This document shows positions 34,808 through 46,812 of a stretch of 64,000 bases of DNA, one piece after another. The number at the start of each line of letters is the position of its first letter. Positions within the stretch are counted from its first letter, which is position 1. A model generated the notes under the pieces. That model was not told the DNA's origin. It made no database searches and worked only from the letters and a program-made list of their open reading frames with translations. Source of the DNA: Ciborinia camelliae (Eukaryota > Ascomycota > Leotiomycetes > Helotiales > Sclerotiniaceae); the NCBI GenBank assembly GCA_025890175.1, contig JANPYM010000002.1, positions 4,200,369-4,264,368 of the forward strand, in the 5' to 3' direction. The position numbers were made by a program, and so were the translations under genes.

Positions 34808-37390
34808 ATGTCTTTCTTTGGATTTGATCCCAGTCAACCACCCCATGAGAGGGGTCATAATACCGCTGCTCCAGGTTTTGGTCAACATGCAGATCCATTT
34901 GCAAGTCTTTCTGGCTCTGGAAATGATAATGAAGCGTAAGACAATCGCACATCCTTCTCCCTTGTCATCATAGACGATGAGAGACGAAAGGCTAAACTTT
35001 TTTTTACCCCGCAGATTCGATTTCGAGGATACATATGATGGTTTAGGAGATCAGCTCCAAGAGACCGGTGATGATTTCAATGATGATACCTTTGGTGGCG
35101 GAGGCGATTCTATTGCAAGCAAGCCAGTTGGAACGGACTTTGACTTTTTTGGACAAACAGCAAAAGTTTCCGATGCTATCAATGAGGAACAAATGCGATA
35201 CTCCCGACAACAACCAGTAGTATCTAGGACAACCCCAACTGCGGCTACCTTCTCCCACCAGTCTATGTCAAGACCTGCTAGAACTGGCTATGAGCGATAC
35301 CAAGAGCCGGAGTATGTTCCTGATATGCAGGTCGACGCAAACCTTTGGGGTGTTACACCAAAACAACCCCCCCTCAAAGCCGCCTCTCCTCCCGTTACCG
35401 GTACATCCGCGCCGAGCCGAAAGATGATGAGTTTGGAAGAAGTTGAAGCAGCCATGCGAGCTCAAGCTAAGAAACCCTCTCAGCCTCAAGTACCTATTCA
35501 GCAGCAACCAATGCCACCTTCTCAACCACAATACCACCAACCCCCACCTCAACAGTACCAGAATTTCCACCAACAGGCTCCTCCACAACATCAGCAGCAG
35601 TTCCCCGTCCAAATTAGTGCTCCACCCCAATCGGACCAACGCCAGCTTCCTATCGATCATCAAATTCATATCTTGCAACGTCCCCAAGTTCCTACTAGTC
35701 AGGCAAATGTTCCATCTATCCCATCTCAACCGGCACATATGCAGAACATGAACCGATTTTCAGGCCAACTCCATGGTGGGCAACGTGGTCACCATCAGCA
35801 TAATGCTTCCGGAAATCGACATGTTATCACTCATCCACAACAATTGGTAAACTTAACTGAGGAGGAGAGAGCCGCATTCTTGTTGGAAGATGCCAAGAGA
35901 GCAAAGCGAAATCACAAGATCTTCTTATTATCAAAAGATAATGGTTTGATGACACCTCAAGACAAGAATTTCATTACCCGTATTCAATTGCAGCAATTGG
36001 TCACCGCTACTGGAAACCCCAATGAACATGGCATAGATTCCTCTCTTTCCGAAGATTTTTATTATCAAGTTCACAATCAAATTCGAGGTGGACCTCGTCA
36101 AAATCCACATCAGCCTTTGAGCAACTTCGCGCAGACATATCTATTCCAAACTGGCAATCGCCAGGGCGGTATGCGAAGACAAGCTCGTGGTGGCGATAAT
36201 CATGTACAACGTATGGAGCAACAAGTGCAGCGAGCCGTTGAGGCGGCGAAGAACAAGCCCAAGAACAAGCAATTGGTAATTGAAGGAAGTTTGGGAAAGA
36301 TCTCGTTCAGCAACGCAAAGACTCCCAAGCCTCTATTGAACATCAAGCGTACCGATAGCAGTGAGACACGACCTGGACACTCTCCCAACCCCCGTAAGGC
36401 CAACCTCGCAAGTGTCAGTGGTAGTAATAGAAAAGCTGTATTGACCGATATCGAGAATGTGTATAATACATTGATGGAGTTGGAGGATCACGAACGTTCA
36501 AAGCCCAGGCCGCTAGGTCATGAAGAGATCAATCCACAAATCGCCGGTATGAACCAGGACTGGAATGAACGTCAAGAATTTCTCAACAAGCAATTGTGGC
36601 GAAATTTGAGGATCCATGAGCCAATAGGTGCAACTACTGTTCACCCTTTCATTGCATTTCTTTCATTTAACAAGGGCAAAAAGGCAATCCCTCGGGTTTT
36701 CAGACATATATCTGATGAACAACGTGCCACTATCTTGACTATGATTATTCTTCACCTCGATAAGCTCGATGTGGTTCGATTGGCCGTGCCTAGCCCTGAC
36801 GGAATCCAGCTCAGCGCAGATATCCGAGAAAACATCGACCTATTCCAGGTGACGGTCATGTCAAGCCTTTTTGGATTCCTCCACGATGCCGACTTCCAAA
36901 TTACTACTGGTGTTTTGGGTCTTATTCTTAATCTTAACATCGATTTAATTGCTCGTACTAGAATCGGCCTAAGCCTACTCACCATGATTCTCAGTCGCGC
37001 TGAGATTACCAAGCAGGCTGGAGATGTCGATGAACGCGGATGGAACGATTGGTGAGCATATATTCTACCCTGCACTATTATAACTCTAACATGATCTTCA
37101 GGTTGGCCACTCACAATGCATTCTTTGATGCCCTTGAGCCCACACTTCCAGAAATCTTCCCTGGTACCGCCAACACTAGCGAAGACGTATATGTTTGGCA
37201 ATTCCTTGCAGCCATTGGTATTGGTGCAAGCCCCGAGCAGCAACAACGACTCGTTATGGCTGTCAAGGATCGTGTCATGGAAACAGTTGGACTTGCAAAG
37301 ACATTGCCTCCAGCTATGTCTAGCCAACGACTTGCAAATGTAAATCTCTTCATGCGTTCTATCGGACTGGATGTTGAGTTACTTGCATGA
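34808..37390 (+). CDS. PAT1: Pat1 family mRNA decapping activator
   Basis: Cytoplasmic P-body protein that bridges Dhh1, Lsm1-7 and the decapping enzyme; 817 residues. Exons 34808-34935, 35015-37051 and 37102-37390 (introns 79 and 50 nt). The N-terminus MSFFGFDPSQ and the acidic FDFEDTYDGLGDQL are the Pat1 Dhh1-binding region. A long Gln/Pro-rich disordered stretch runs from about residue 180 to 300. HVITHPQQLVNLTEEERAAFL-like and LVIEGSLGKISF segments belong to the conserved middle part. The C-terminal third is alpha-helical (Pat-C), ending SIGLDVELLA. It was formerly described as topoisomerase II-associated protein. Confidence 0.95.
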
Positions 37391-39472
37391 TGGACGGATT
37401 GAGGCTTCTTTCTTTTCACATCTAACCGCATTGAATTTTCTTTCTTCTCTACTACGATATCTGATGGTTGAAACACATGAAAAGGGCTTGTTTGTATTGA
37501 TTATAGTGGCAAATTATACTTTGCTTTCGCATTTTTGCTGCGAAGCGATTATGAAAGTACAGCATCGAGCAGTCTCTGGAGGACTGATATTTTATGAATG
37601 GGAGCGTCTCACTGGATGGTGGGTTTACAAAAAATAAATAGGGTTTATTATTATGATTTAGGAAGAACACGACTGTGGTTGGTGGCCAGCATTAGTCTGT
37701 TTTAGGAGAGAATGGGATAGTACCAAATCTTGAATTTTTTTACAAGATAGGCAGCAGGATGGGATTCAAGCGGATAGAAAATAGTACTATGATAGTGGAT
37801 GCACAAAAATAAAGATTCAAGGAAAGCCATCAATGGTATGCAATGACCGCCGTGTGAATGAATACAGTGCTAGGCAACTGTGAATTGATTGATCTTTTGA
37901 TAGGTAGGTAGATAAAAACATAGTATGTTTTGAACTTGTTTACCAAGTGGCCTGGCCAGGGGCTTGCCTTTTTTTGTACAGTAAGAACCACGAGGTTTGT
38001 CAAATTGCCGGCCCAGTTTGGAATTGAGGGTTTAGGCGGGTATTGGATGGGTGATGATACCTAGGTAGATAGGTAGGTAGGTAGATGGGTAAGTACCTAG
38101 GTATTGATATAACCTCGGGATTGGATGTTGTATGTCAGGTGTATGTTGACAGAACCCAAAGTTCCGATTGGGAGAATATATACAAATCCATATATACAAA
38201 TGATTTCTCTTGATTGGGATAGGATGGGATGAGGAGGCCGGGGAGTTGAAACTACCTACTATAGGTAGGCTGAGGATAATATAATATAATATAACAGAGA
38301 CTGAAAAAGTCAAGAATCTCTCACGCGGGTAGGATCTTTAGTTAATCAATTGCATTCATCTCCATCTACCTCGATACCCCAGCTGTGACTAAATGGAAAT
38401 ACTGTCGACTGGCTTATTGGGTGAGTCATAAATGCTGATGTGATATCGTACCTACCTACCTAGGCGGCTGGAGGTAGGTAATTATTGACTATTGACGAGG
38501 ATGATCACATGATCGCTCTTTCTCTTTCTCTCTGTTTCAGGGCCTTGGCGAAGAAGATGTCCTGCATCACTTAAGGACCTCGGGATGGTTCGATGCCGTA
38601 TCGTATTTTCCGTTTTCTTTCCGAATTCTATGCATTCGATTTTCCCTCGAGATTATATAAATCATGTCACCAGCTCGGATTGACAAAACTTTTGTTCCGA
38701 GGTTCAAAGCCAAAAGGAATGAAGGAAAATGGGCTTTGAAACTCAGGCGTGCCGAGCACGCCCTCAATCTTTCGATACGATACCTATCACTGGTACCTAC
38801 CTAGGTATGTACTATTTGTATCACCTTCTGATGCCCTTTCCTAGTGTCGGTGTGTGTGTTTTTTTGGTACCATTGACGGTATCACATCCATCCATCCATC
38901 GCGTTGTGTTGTGGTACTCGGACTGTACTGTACTAGGTCGTACCTGCCCTGCCGAGAACGGGAGAACGGGAGAACGAGAATGAGGATGAGGATGAGAAGG
39001 CTCCTTCTTCATAAGGTTATGTGTAGACCGGTATGGATGTGTGTGACGAAAGTGAATTTGGTACTACGAGGGAGGTACTATAGGTATATGTAGGTATACA
39101 CATCCATATGTCCGACTCAGCTCGAGGCCCTTTTACTTTGTGATACGATAACAAGTGAATTTTTTTACATCCTTTTTTTTTACCTTTCTACGAATTAAGA
39201 GAACCGTGTAACTCCGGCCTTGGAAGAGAATATTGAGGGTTTTGATTTGGTTCGGCTTTCTCTGGATGTGGTGCTTGAGTGTCTTGTTATAAGATTACAA
39301 CTATTCTACGACGACGACGGACGACGATATTATCTTATCCTCATCCTATACTTTTACTCATACCTGTTAGGACAATACCTACTACCTACTTGATTGACGC
39401 GTCTTTGGAGTGAGGGTCGGCAGTATATTGGGGTGTCGGGACAGACAAGTTACGACGAAACACAATTAAAAT
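37391..39472. other. Intergenic, repeat-rich
   Basis: No gene supported. TAGGTA/TACCTA tracts at about 38060-38105 and 38450-38480; ATAAT repeats at about 38275-38293; GACGACGACGGACGACGA at about 39309-39326; GAGAACGG and GAGGATGAG repeats at about 38957-38997. The right end is the promoter of the SNG1-family gene. Confidence 0.55.
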
Positions 39473-41504
39473 ATGATGGAAAATGATCAAGAGGATGCTG
39501 ATACTAGTATGGATGCAGCTGAGAGGGGTGAGGAGGAGGGGGATGGACAGCAGCGGGATATGAGGCCGGTGGGATTCTGGAATGATGATTTGGATGGGGT
39601 TAGGAAGGAGGTTCTGGGGAAATGGGTGGTTATAAGTAAGTACTGTGTTGGTTTGAGATGACAATCTTTGCCATGGATGGATGGCAGGCAAGGCAGGGCG
39701 ATCTATTCAGAGGAACGAGTGGAATGGGAGGACAAAGTTCTTTTGGAATGTTTATTTCCCGGATAAACTGCTATGCCCAACTTCAGTTTCGTTGCGCTAA
39801 GCAGCAGATTCACATACTCTTGCTAACATCTGACAATCTCAGCCATCATCCTCTCAGCCGCCATACTTTCAATCCTTTCTATCTACTGGGGTGTACTCTT
39901 TCACGTCAATCAAAATATGTCATCTTTGGTTGTTTGGGTGGTAGATTTTGATGGGCAAGTTGCACCTTACACAAACACGACACCTGTTGTTGGTCCGCAG
40001 ATTGTGAGCGCCGCCGGGGCTTTGGTTGCCCCAAGTGGCTCTTTAGGATGGGGCAGTTTACCTGCGAGCCACTTCAACTATGATCCAATGGAAGTGAGAC
40101 GGGCAATATACGATTTCAAAGCATGGGCAGTGAGTTACTTTCCCCTCTTCATAATCCGAATTCGGGCAGCTTCGACCGGACGCAAAATTCCAATGTATCT
40201 TAGCTAGGCAAAAGAAAACCCATTCCATACTAACGATAGTATTCAGGCAGTGATAATCAACGCAAATGCGACAGCTCTCCTCCAAGATGCGGTACAGAAT
40301 GGAAATACCACTTTTGATCCCCTCGGTATCGCACAAATAATCTACGTACAAGCTCGAGACGATTCCGCCCACGCCAATTACATCACACCACAATTACTCC
40401 AATTTCAATCAACCGTCATTAGCATGTTTGGTCAACAATGGGCTTCACAAGTCCTCGATCAAGCGGCTACAAATATATCGATAATGACGAATATACGTAA
40501 TACTCCTCAGGCAATCTCACCAGCTATTGGCTTTTCAACATTCAATCTAAGGCCCTTTTACCCACCCATCGCTACACCCGCTGTCAGCATTGGTCTCATT
40601 TACCTAATCATTATTTCTTTCTTCTCATTCTCATTCTATTTCCCTATTCACATGAAGTACATTATACCTCAAGGACACCGTCCCATGCACTTCTATCAAC
40701 TCATTATTTGGCGATGGTTAGCGGCTATAGCCACTTATTTCTTCCTGTCACTTTCTTATTCTCTCATATCCCTTGCATTCCAATTTCCATTCTCATCGGG
40801 GCACAAGACTGTAACTATGGTTGAGACTCCTGCTACAGCATATGGAAGGGGCACTTTTGTTGTGTACTGGATGCTCAATTGGGTGGGAATGGCAGCGATG
40901 GGTTTGGCTTGTGAAAATGTTACTATGATCATAGGACAGCCATGGACAGCATTGTGGTTAATCTTTTGGGTCATTACGAATGTGTCTACAAGTTTCTATT
41001 CAATTGATCTGGCATCAAAGTTTTATTATTGGGGATATGCATGGCCACTACATAATAGTAAGTCTCTTTCTATCTCTTCTCAAGTGTTCAACAGTCCGGG
41101 TTAGCGGATTAGATATAAAATCATTCATTATTCGAAAAGGTTTGCATCTTTTAAATTGGTTTCAATGTATGAAATCAATTCAAATCACCAAGCATTTCTC
41201 ATTATCGGACGATAATCTGGACTGTTGGAAACACTTATCTCTTCTGAATCTCTAATCCCGACTGTCAACCAGAGCTAACGAAGCAATAGTTGTGGAGGCC
41301 AGTAGACAGCTTCTCTTTGATCTTCACTCGCGGATAGGTCTAAACTTCGGTGTTTTGTTCGCCTGGGTTGCAATCAATACCCTGTTGTTTCCAGTATGTT
41401 GTTATTTCATGAGATGGAAGACATTGAAGGGGGATAATAAGATGATGGATAGGAAGGGTAATGTTAAGGTGGAATCGGAGATTAGAGAGTCAAAATCGGC
41501 ATGA
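39473..41504 (+). CDS. SNG1/DUF3533-family polytopic membrane protein
   Basis: Predicted 491-residue membrane protein of the DUF3533 family, named for yeast Sng1 (nitrosoguanidine resistance). Exons: 39473-39635, 39843-40129, 40247-41057, 41290-41504; introns 207, 117 and 232 nt, all in frame. An acidic cytosolic N-terminus precedes one membrane helix (TIILSAAILSILSIYWGVLF), created by the first splice. A large extracytosolic domain follows (VVDFDGQVAP, NANATALLQDA, YVQARDD), then about five closely spaced helices from VSIGLIYLIIISFFSF on, and a basic tail. The role in efflux or lipid-related resistance is inferred from yeast only. Confidence 0.92.
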
Positions 41505-41803
41505 AAGATGGGGAGAAGATAGAAGATGAAGAAAAGGATAATGAAGGAGAAGGTATTTGACAAGTGCTTTCATGGCATGGCATCCGAGGGGTAGAACGGA
41601 GCGAGTTCTGACTGATGTGATGATCAGGGCACTTTGGTGCCTCTGATGTACCTGGTGATAAGAAACTACTACGACTTAAACTACAACTAATACTGTATAG
41701 ATATTAATACTGATAGAGCTTTAATAACTACAAATTTCGGAGACTTGAACATTCTTTTCAAAGGGGAATCCTAAGAAGATACCGATGCTGAGTTTTCTGG
41801 TAC

Positions 41804-41836
41804 CTGGCTACTGGCTACTGGCTACTGGCTACTGGC
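41804..41836. repeat. CTGGCTA tandem repeat
   Basis: Seven-base unit repeated 4.7 times without interruption. Confidence 0.9.
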
Positions 41837-42180
41837 ATTTTGATTGCCTTGATTGACTTTTAAAGATCTTATGAGGTCAAATGAATGATAATCTTAGATA
41901 TCTGATGACTTGAAATTTCTGGAAATTTCTTGCTTGTCTGGGTATGTATGTCTTGCTTAGGTAGGAGGTACCTATATGTATAATAGTAGGTAGACTTGAA
42001 TGGGTATTGTTATATCGACTCGGCCGGGATACGAGAAGGATACGAAAGAAAGGATGTTAAGAGGGAGGGAGGGGGAGGGGAGAGGAGGGGAGAGAGGTAG
42101 TGGCGAGAGGGATTAGATGGGAGGTAGGAGGGAAGTAGAGTAAGGGGGAGAGGGAAGGGTCATTTTGGAGTCGTAGAAAG

Positions 42181-42396
42181 ATGCAAGATCATGGTGGCAA
42201 GTTTAACGAAAATCCAATTTTGTATGAGATGTTGGCAGGTGTAATCTCACAACGAGGTTGGAGTTTGCATGCGGAGGATGTTAAGTTTGTCGGAGCTCGA
42301 AACCTACTGAGATACATGTCCGTTCTTGTAAGCAATGAATCGGTGTGGAGGCGCAAGGCTCAGCTTCTGCGAGAGCAAGGATTCGTTACCTTCTAG
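42181..42396 (+). CDS. Doubtful 71-residue ORF
   Basis: ATG-initiated frame with a protein-like composition (NPILYEMLAGVISQRGW, FVGARNLLRYMSVL) and no family I recognise. The purine-rich upstream zone could be promoter-like. It may be chance or a remnant. Confidence 0.15.
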   Translation: MQDHGGKFNENPILYEMLAGVISQRGWSLHAEDVKFVGARNLLRYMSVLVSNESVWRRKAQLLREQGFVTF

Positions 42397-43012
42397 AAAC
42401 ATTCTCCGCGTCGATCTCCATGAGGTTGGTTGTGATGATCCTCCTCCTTGCTTACATGTACTTTCGAGATTGGTGATAACTTTGAAAGGCTCATCACTAC
42501 CTCTCTACTATCAAATTATTGAATATAGAATTTTAATGTCATGTCCAGAAGACACTTGATGGGGGTGACTACTGAAATAATTTTTAACCACCTCTTCCTA
42601 AAGTCCGAAATGCAATACTTATTATCTATCATTTAACTTTCCCGCGATTCACCTCTAAACTAGCCTCAGTAGTACACCAACAGTACATCCAGTTCTTATT
42701 ATCTCCCGGCAAACGATATCCGAGCATCCAAAACATCGATTGAAAATGACCTATACATCCTTTTATTTTACGTCCCTTCAATCTCGCCCGCAACATGAAT
42801 TACTCAGGTATAGAGTAAGATTTCTTGGCTTCATGTATGGTGACGTCGATTTTATTCGCCGAGCCTTGTGATGAATATTGACTGCATTAAGCTTGAAGAA
42901 GATGTTGAAAAGAAAGTTAATAACTTAATATTTAACTCACCCTATAGAACTTCTAGAGTTGCCCATAAAATATATATATTCAACATAAATATATCAAGTT
43001 TCGAGTAACACG

Positions 43013-43903
43013 ATGGCAGCTCATGAATATTACAATCCTTCTCCACAGACGGTACCAGGTCCAGGTATACTGAAACCAACTGCTGGATATCCAACATCGA
43101 CATATCGTCAACAGCCACAATATGATATTCAAATAAATCAACGACCAGAATACCCGCCATCTGCTATCTATCCACAGAGTTATTCACCTCAACAACCACA
43201 TTACCCACCTTTGCAACAACCTGGGGAATACAATCCTGCCAGTAGTGGCCCACCTCAACCATACGATCATCAAAGTCCCACCCAACAACCTTATCACCGC
43301 GATGCACATCATCAATATCCCGCCGTAGAACCTCAATCGTATCAAAATCTCCCACCTCACCTTCGTCCCCGACGTTCAATATCCGAGCCGCCGGATCCAC
43401 GATATCTAGCTCATCATATACCAGGCTATCATCATCGTGGACGATCTAGATCCAGATACTCTTCCTCCTCCTCCTCTTCCTCATCCGAAAGATCAAGTTC
43501 ACCATCACGATCAAAGATCAGACCTCGTTCACACTGTCGTCAAGCCCGGTCTACAAGATCCATGAGTCGATCTCGTCGTCGAGGAGGTTCACGTTCACAT
43601 TCACGATCCCTACATCCACGAGCATCCATACCTAGCCCTCGAGATGGAAATAATCATAAAGATAGAAATACATTCTTCGGAGCATTTGGTGGAGGAGCCA
43701 TTGGTGATTTAATAATGCCTGGATTAGGAACTCTAGGTGGGGCGTTATTAGGAGGTGTTGGAGGACGAGAGGTTAGTAGAAATAGATATAAGAATGAGAA
43801 GAGTGGGAGACGAGGAGGAAGGAGGATATTTGGAGGGTCGAGGAAAACTTATGATGAGGAGTGGAGGGAGGGGAGGATTCAGAGGGGTGAGATAAGTGAG
43901 TGA
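43013..43903 (+). CDS. RS-rich protein with C-terminal glycine zipper
   Basis: Single-exon 296-residue protein. Residues 1-125 are Pro/Gln/Tyr-rich and probably disordered (YPQSYSPQQPHYPP, SPTQQPYHR). Residues about 140-215 are an Arg/Ser domain with a nine-serine run, RSRSRYSS, SPSRSK and RSMSRSRRRGGS. A Gly-rich hydrophobic segment then reads GAFGGGAIGDLIMPGLGTLG, GALLGGVGG, a glycine-zipper type pattern. The tail is strongly basic and charged. The arrangement is common among uncharacterised fungal proteins. RS repeats suggest phosphorylation and nuclear speckle or RNA-related location, whereas the glycine zipper suggests membrane or self-association; I cannot choose. Confidence 0.8.
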   Translation: MAAHEYYNPSPQTVPGPGILKPTAGYPTSTYRQQPQYDIQINQRPEYPPSAIYPQSYSPQQPHYPPLQQPGEYNPASSGPPQPYDHQSPTQQPYHRDAHHQYPAVEPQSYQNLPPHLRPRRSISEPPDPRYLAHHIPGYHHRGRSRSRYSSSSSSSSSERSSSPSRSKIRPRSHCRQARSTRSMSRSRRRGGSRSHSRSLHPRASIPSPRDGNNHKDRNTFFGAFGGGAIGDLIMPGLGTLGGALLGGVGGREVSRNRYKNEKSGRRGGRRIFGGSRKTYDEEWREGRIQRGEISE

Positions 43904-44662
43904 TATGGTTGATCAATGGAAAATAATTCATTATTATTGAATGAAGAATATGTACACATAAAAGATTTAGAAAGTTGGTGTATGATGTGTAATTTTAGTG
44001 AGATAGATACCACTGGCAATTGTCGCTGCGATGTTTTTATTCTCCAATTGTATACTGTATTTGAGTTGGGGCTTTGAAACCGATGGGTTTTGTTCGTTCA
44101 GATTTGTTCGTATACTGTACATCCATCTCCTGCTACTGTACATGTAATATGTCGATATTGGGATGCAAGAGAGGTACAATAGCTCCTCGTGAAACCACCC
44201 ATCACAAATCGTCGAAGCCGAAGTAACAAAAGGGCACCCATCTTGCGATTGCAATATTATCGATAAGAGAGTTAATTAGTTGAATGCTTCCGTGAGAGCC
44301 GGGAACCAAGCAATATATAGTATGGCAGGGTTCGCTTAGCCTTAAAACCAGCCCCTTCATCACCCCACCAAGCCATGATAGCTACCCGTCCGATCTCCAC
44401 CCACACTTTTTTAAAAAACGATCAATTATATTAAATGTTTCTGAAGAAGCAGTACAGTGTAAACAATCCTCATTTCCATTTCCTCATAGTCAAAATAAAA
44501 CAAAAAAGTAATCAAGGTGGACAAAATCATGTAGCGGTCGGTAATCACCTCGACAAACATTCAGACTACCCAAGCAACTCCAACTTCAAACCATCACAAC
44601 TCAAACATTTTACAACTATTTTGGGTAGTTTTTGATGCAAAAGAACCGCAAAAAGGTGATTT
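43904..44662. other. Intergenic, no gene seen
   Basis: A+T-rich spacer to the first tRNA gene. No supported gene. Confidence 0.6.
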
Positions 44663-44774
44663 TGATCACTACGAGGGTCGAACTCGCGACCTTGGCGTTT
44701 GGACCTGTCTCATGTTCGAAAGAAGAACAGAGAAGATATTAGCACCACGCTCTAACCAACTGAGCTAAGCGACC
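44663..44774 (-). tRNA. tRNA-Ile (AAT), with intron
   Basis: Read on the minus strand: acceptor GGTCGCT pairs with AGTGATC (two G-U pairs), D arm GCTC...GAGC, anticodon stem TGGTG/CGCCA, anticodon AAT and T arm GCGAG-TTCGACC-CTCGT, with A73. An intron of about 40 nt follows base 37. A TTTTT terminator lies within 15 nt downstream. Confidence 0.9.
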
Positions 44775-45612
44775 TGATCTGGTTATTTGATGCAAGGTGG
44801 TCACTTGTATGAACCTATGTAGACGTGGCAAATTCGAAATTGTGGTGAATATGGTGGGGTTGGCTGAAAATTTGAACTTAGAGTGGAGTACCGTAGGTGG
44901 GCGATATCGGGAACGGGAGTTCGGACCAGACGTATTAGTCTTGGTCGGATATTGTTCGGCTTGGCACGGCATCACGATGGACTATGTACATTATTATGCA
45001 TGTATATACAGTAGGTATGGCTTGCGTTTGTGAATTTTTCATATATTGTCAGTATTCCGTAAAGAGATTCGAAGTTCACCATATGTATATCAAGTCCCCA
45101 CGAAAAGACAAGACGCCCTTAAGACTTTGACTACCGATACATAGTTCCTGGAATGTGCATTCGAATGTAAGGTTATGTTATGCCCCACTTTATGCAGAAG
45201 ATTCTAAGTAACCATATCGAAACCCCTTCTCCATATCCACGAAATCAAGAACATTTGCAAAGATTTGTACTGGCAGTCCCGTTTGATTTGATCGTCGTTT
45301 TCCATTCAATAGATATGATTTTCATTATAGAGAATTCAATTGGTATCTTTATTCAAAAATATTTTGAACGAAGTGTTTATTCCTCCAGTATACCTATATT
45401 ATTACATATTGAACGCCACATAGATTGCCCGCCTTCCTTTCACTCCATCACAATCCCATCTCATATTCATCCATCTTCTCCCTTTCATACATCGCCTCTC
45501 TAATCTCAACTCCGTTCAAGCCACTGATATTCCTTCATCCACTCTTCCATGATCTATCTCCTCTCTCACAATCATCATAGCCATAACCTCAAACCCAAGC
45601 CCAAAGTCTCAT
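44775..45612. other. Intergenic, no gene seen
   Basis: Includes the upstream flank of the tRNA-Ile gene and the 3' flank of the secreted Ser/Thr-rich gene. No supported gene. Confidence 0.55.
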
Positions 45613-46812
45613 CTATATCATAGCCTCTCTTCTCAACTTTGCTGCCCCGATAGCAGCATTACAAGCTGTCTCCTGGGTTTCACATTGGGCCTCCCCGCCC
45701 GCCAAACTTCCATTATTCGCCGCATCAGCACACGCATTATGTTGAATACTACAAGATCTCTGAAGAGCAGCTCCTTCGCCCACAAAAGTATCGCCATTAA
45801 CAGAGAAAGGACGATCGCCTGCAGAGGAAACAACTGGAGGCGGTGTACCCCCGAGTGTACCGGTGAATGTTTGCACATTAGTTCCGGTTGCCGCGGTTGA
45901 TGTAGAAGAGGCAGAAGCAGATACAGGGGAGGCAACGGAGGCAATAGATGTAGTGGAAGATGACTCGGTTGCTACGGCTGCAACAGCCGTGATTGTGCTT
46001 GTTACTTCCGCGGCACACTCATCACCGGTAGCATCTGAAGTTGAGTTGCTTGAAGAGGTAGAAGTGGTAGTAGCCGTCGAAGTAGAGCTTGCTGAGACTC
46101 CGGCAACAGCTGCTGTAATCTCATCGGCGGTAGCATCATCAACAAGGAGATTTTGAGTAAAGATACAACCCGGTGAATCTCCCTCAGTATCACAAGTATG
46201 ACCAGCAGCAGTTGGATCGCCGATGGTTCCTGGAGCGAATGTACCGGAGAGAAGAGCTTCTTGAGGATCAGCTCCAATAGACGCAAGTTGCTTAGCGAGT
46301 GATAGAACGACAGCTTTATTGGTAGCGGCAGCGTTTGGTGAAGCCGGGTCTTGATGTTGTTGAACGGCTTGAATTTCGGGGTTTACGGCAGTTTCGTTGC
46401 AAATAACGGAGGCGAGGCCGACTGATCCAGTGTTTCTCTCGAGTGCGGCATACATCAATGCATCGGCCATACCGGTGACATTATTGGCTGCTTTTGCATT
46501 GGTGAAAGCTTGATCGGCCGTTGCTTGATGAAGACAATCGGGATTGGTAATAGTGCCGGCGCCGGCAACGGCGGCAGCGTTACCCAAAAGACCGAAGACT
46601 GGATCTTCGATTTTGTTGGGATTGTTAATGTTCAGGTTAACACGAACACCATCGAGGAATCGATTGTGGGAATGTTCTTGAGGAACTTCACGACCTCTTA
46701 ACATTCGCTTTGGTATCGGTGGGAGACTGAATTTGTTCTTTGGTTCTGCGACAGGTGCGGTAGATACCAAGCCGAGAACGACGACAAGGAGAGTTGCGGC
46801 TTCGTACTTCAT
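45613..46812 (-). CDS. Secreted Ser/Thr/Ala-rich protein with conserved Cys-containing C-terminus
   Basis: Single exon, 399 residues. Residues 1-20 are a signal peptide (ATLLVVVLGLVSTA). A spacer with a dibasic-type KRMLRGR site is followed by an Ala/Asn-rich domain with NPDCLHQATADQAF and VICNETAVNPEIQAVQQHQD. Residues about 235-315 are Ser/Thr/Ala-rich and probably heavily O-glycosylated. The C-terminus (TFTGTLGG, DRPFSVNGDTFVG, ALQRSCSIQHNACADAAN, CETQETACNAAIG) resembles a conserved domain I recall in fungal secreted proteins, some of which databases label 'ribosomal protein s17', a label the sequence does not support. Function unknown; probably cell wall or matrix. ATG 46812 chosen because the signal peptide starts there, though the frame is open to 47094. 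Confidence 0.85.
   Translation of the reverse strand: MKYEAATLLVVVLGLVSTAPVAEPKNKFSLPPIPKRMLRGREVPQEHSHNRFLDGVRVNLNINNPNKIEDPVFGLLGNAAAVAGAGTITNPDCLHQATADQAFTNAKAANNVTGMADALMYAALERNTGSVGLASVICNETAVNPEIQAVQQHQDPASPNAAATNKAVVLSLAKQLASIGADPQEALLSGTFAPGTIGDPTAAGHTCDTEGDSPGCIFTQNLLVDDATADEITAAVAGVSASSTSTATTTSTSSSNSTSDATGDECAAEVTSTITAVAAVATESSSTTSIASVASPVSASASSTSTAATGTNVQTFTGTLGGTPPPVVSSAGDRPFSVNGDTFVGEGAALQRSCSIQHNACADAANNGSLAGGEAQCETQETACNAAIGAAKLRREAMI

Larger units (their letters stand above)
41505..43012. other. Intergenic, with low-complexity DNA
   Basis: Contains a CTGGCTA tandem repeat (41804-41836, over four units) and a purine-only zone at about 42060-42160. A 71-codon ORF at 42181-42396 is noted separately. 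Confidence 0.55.
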
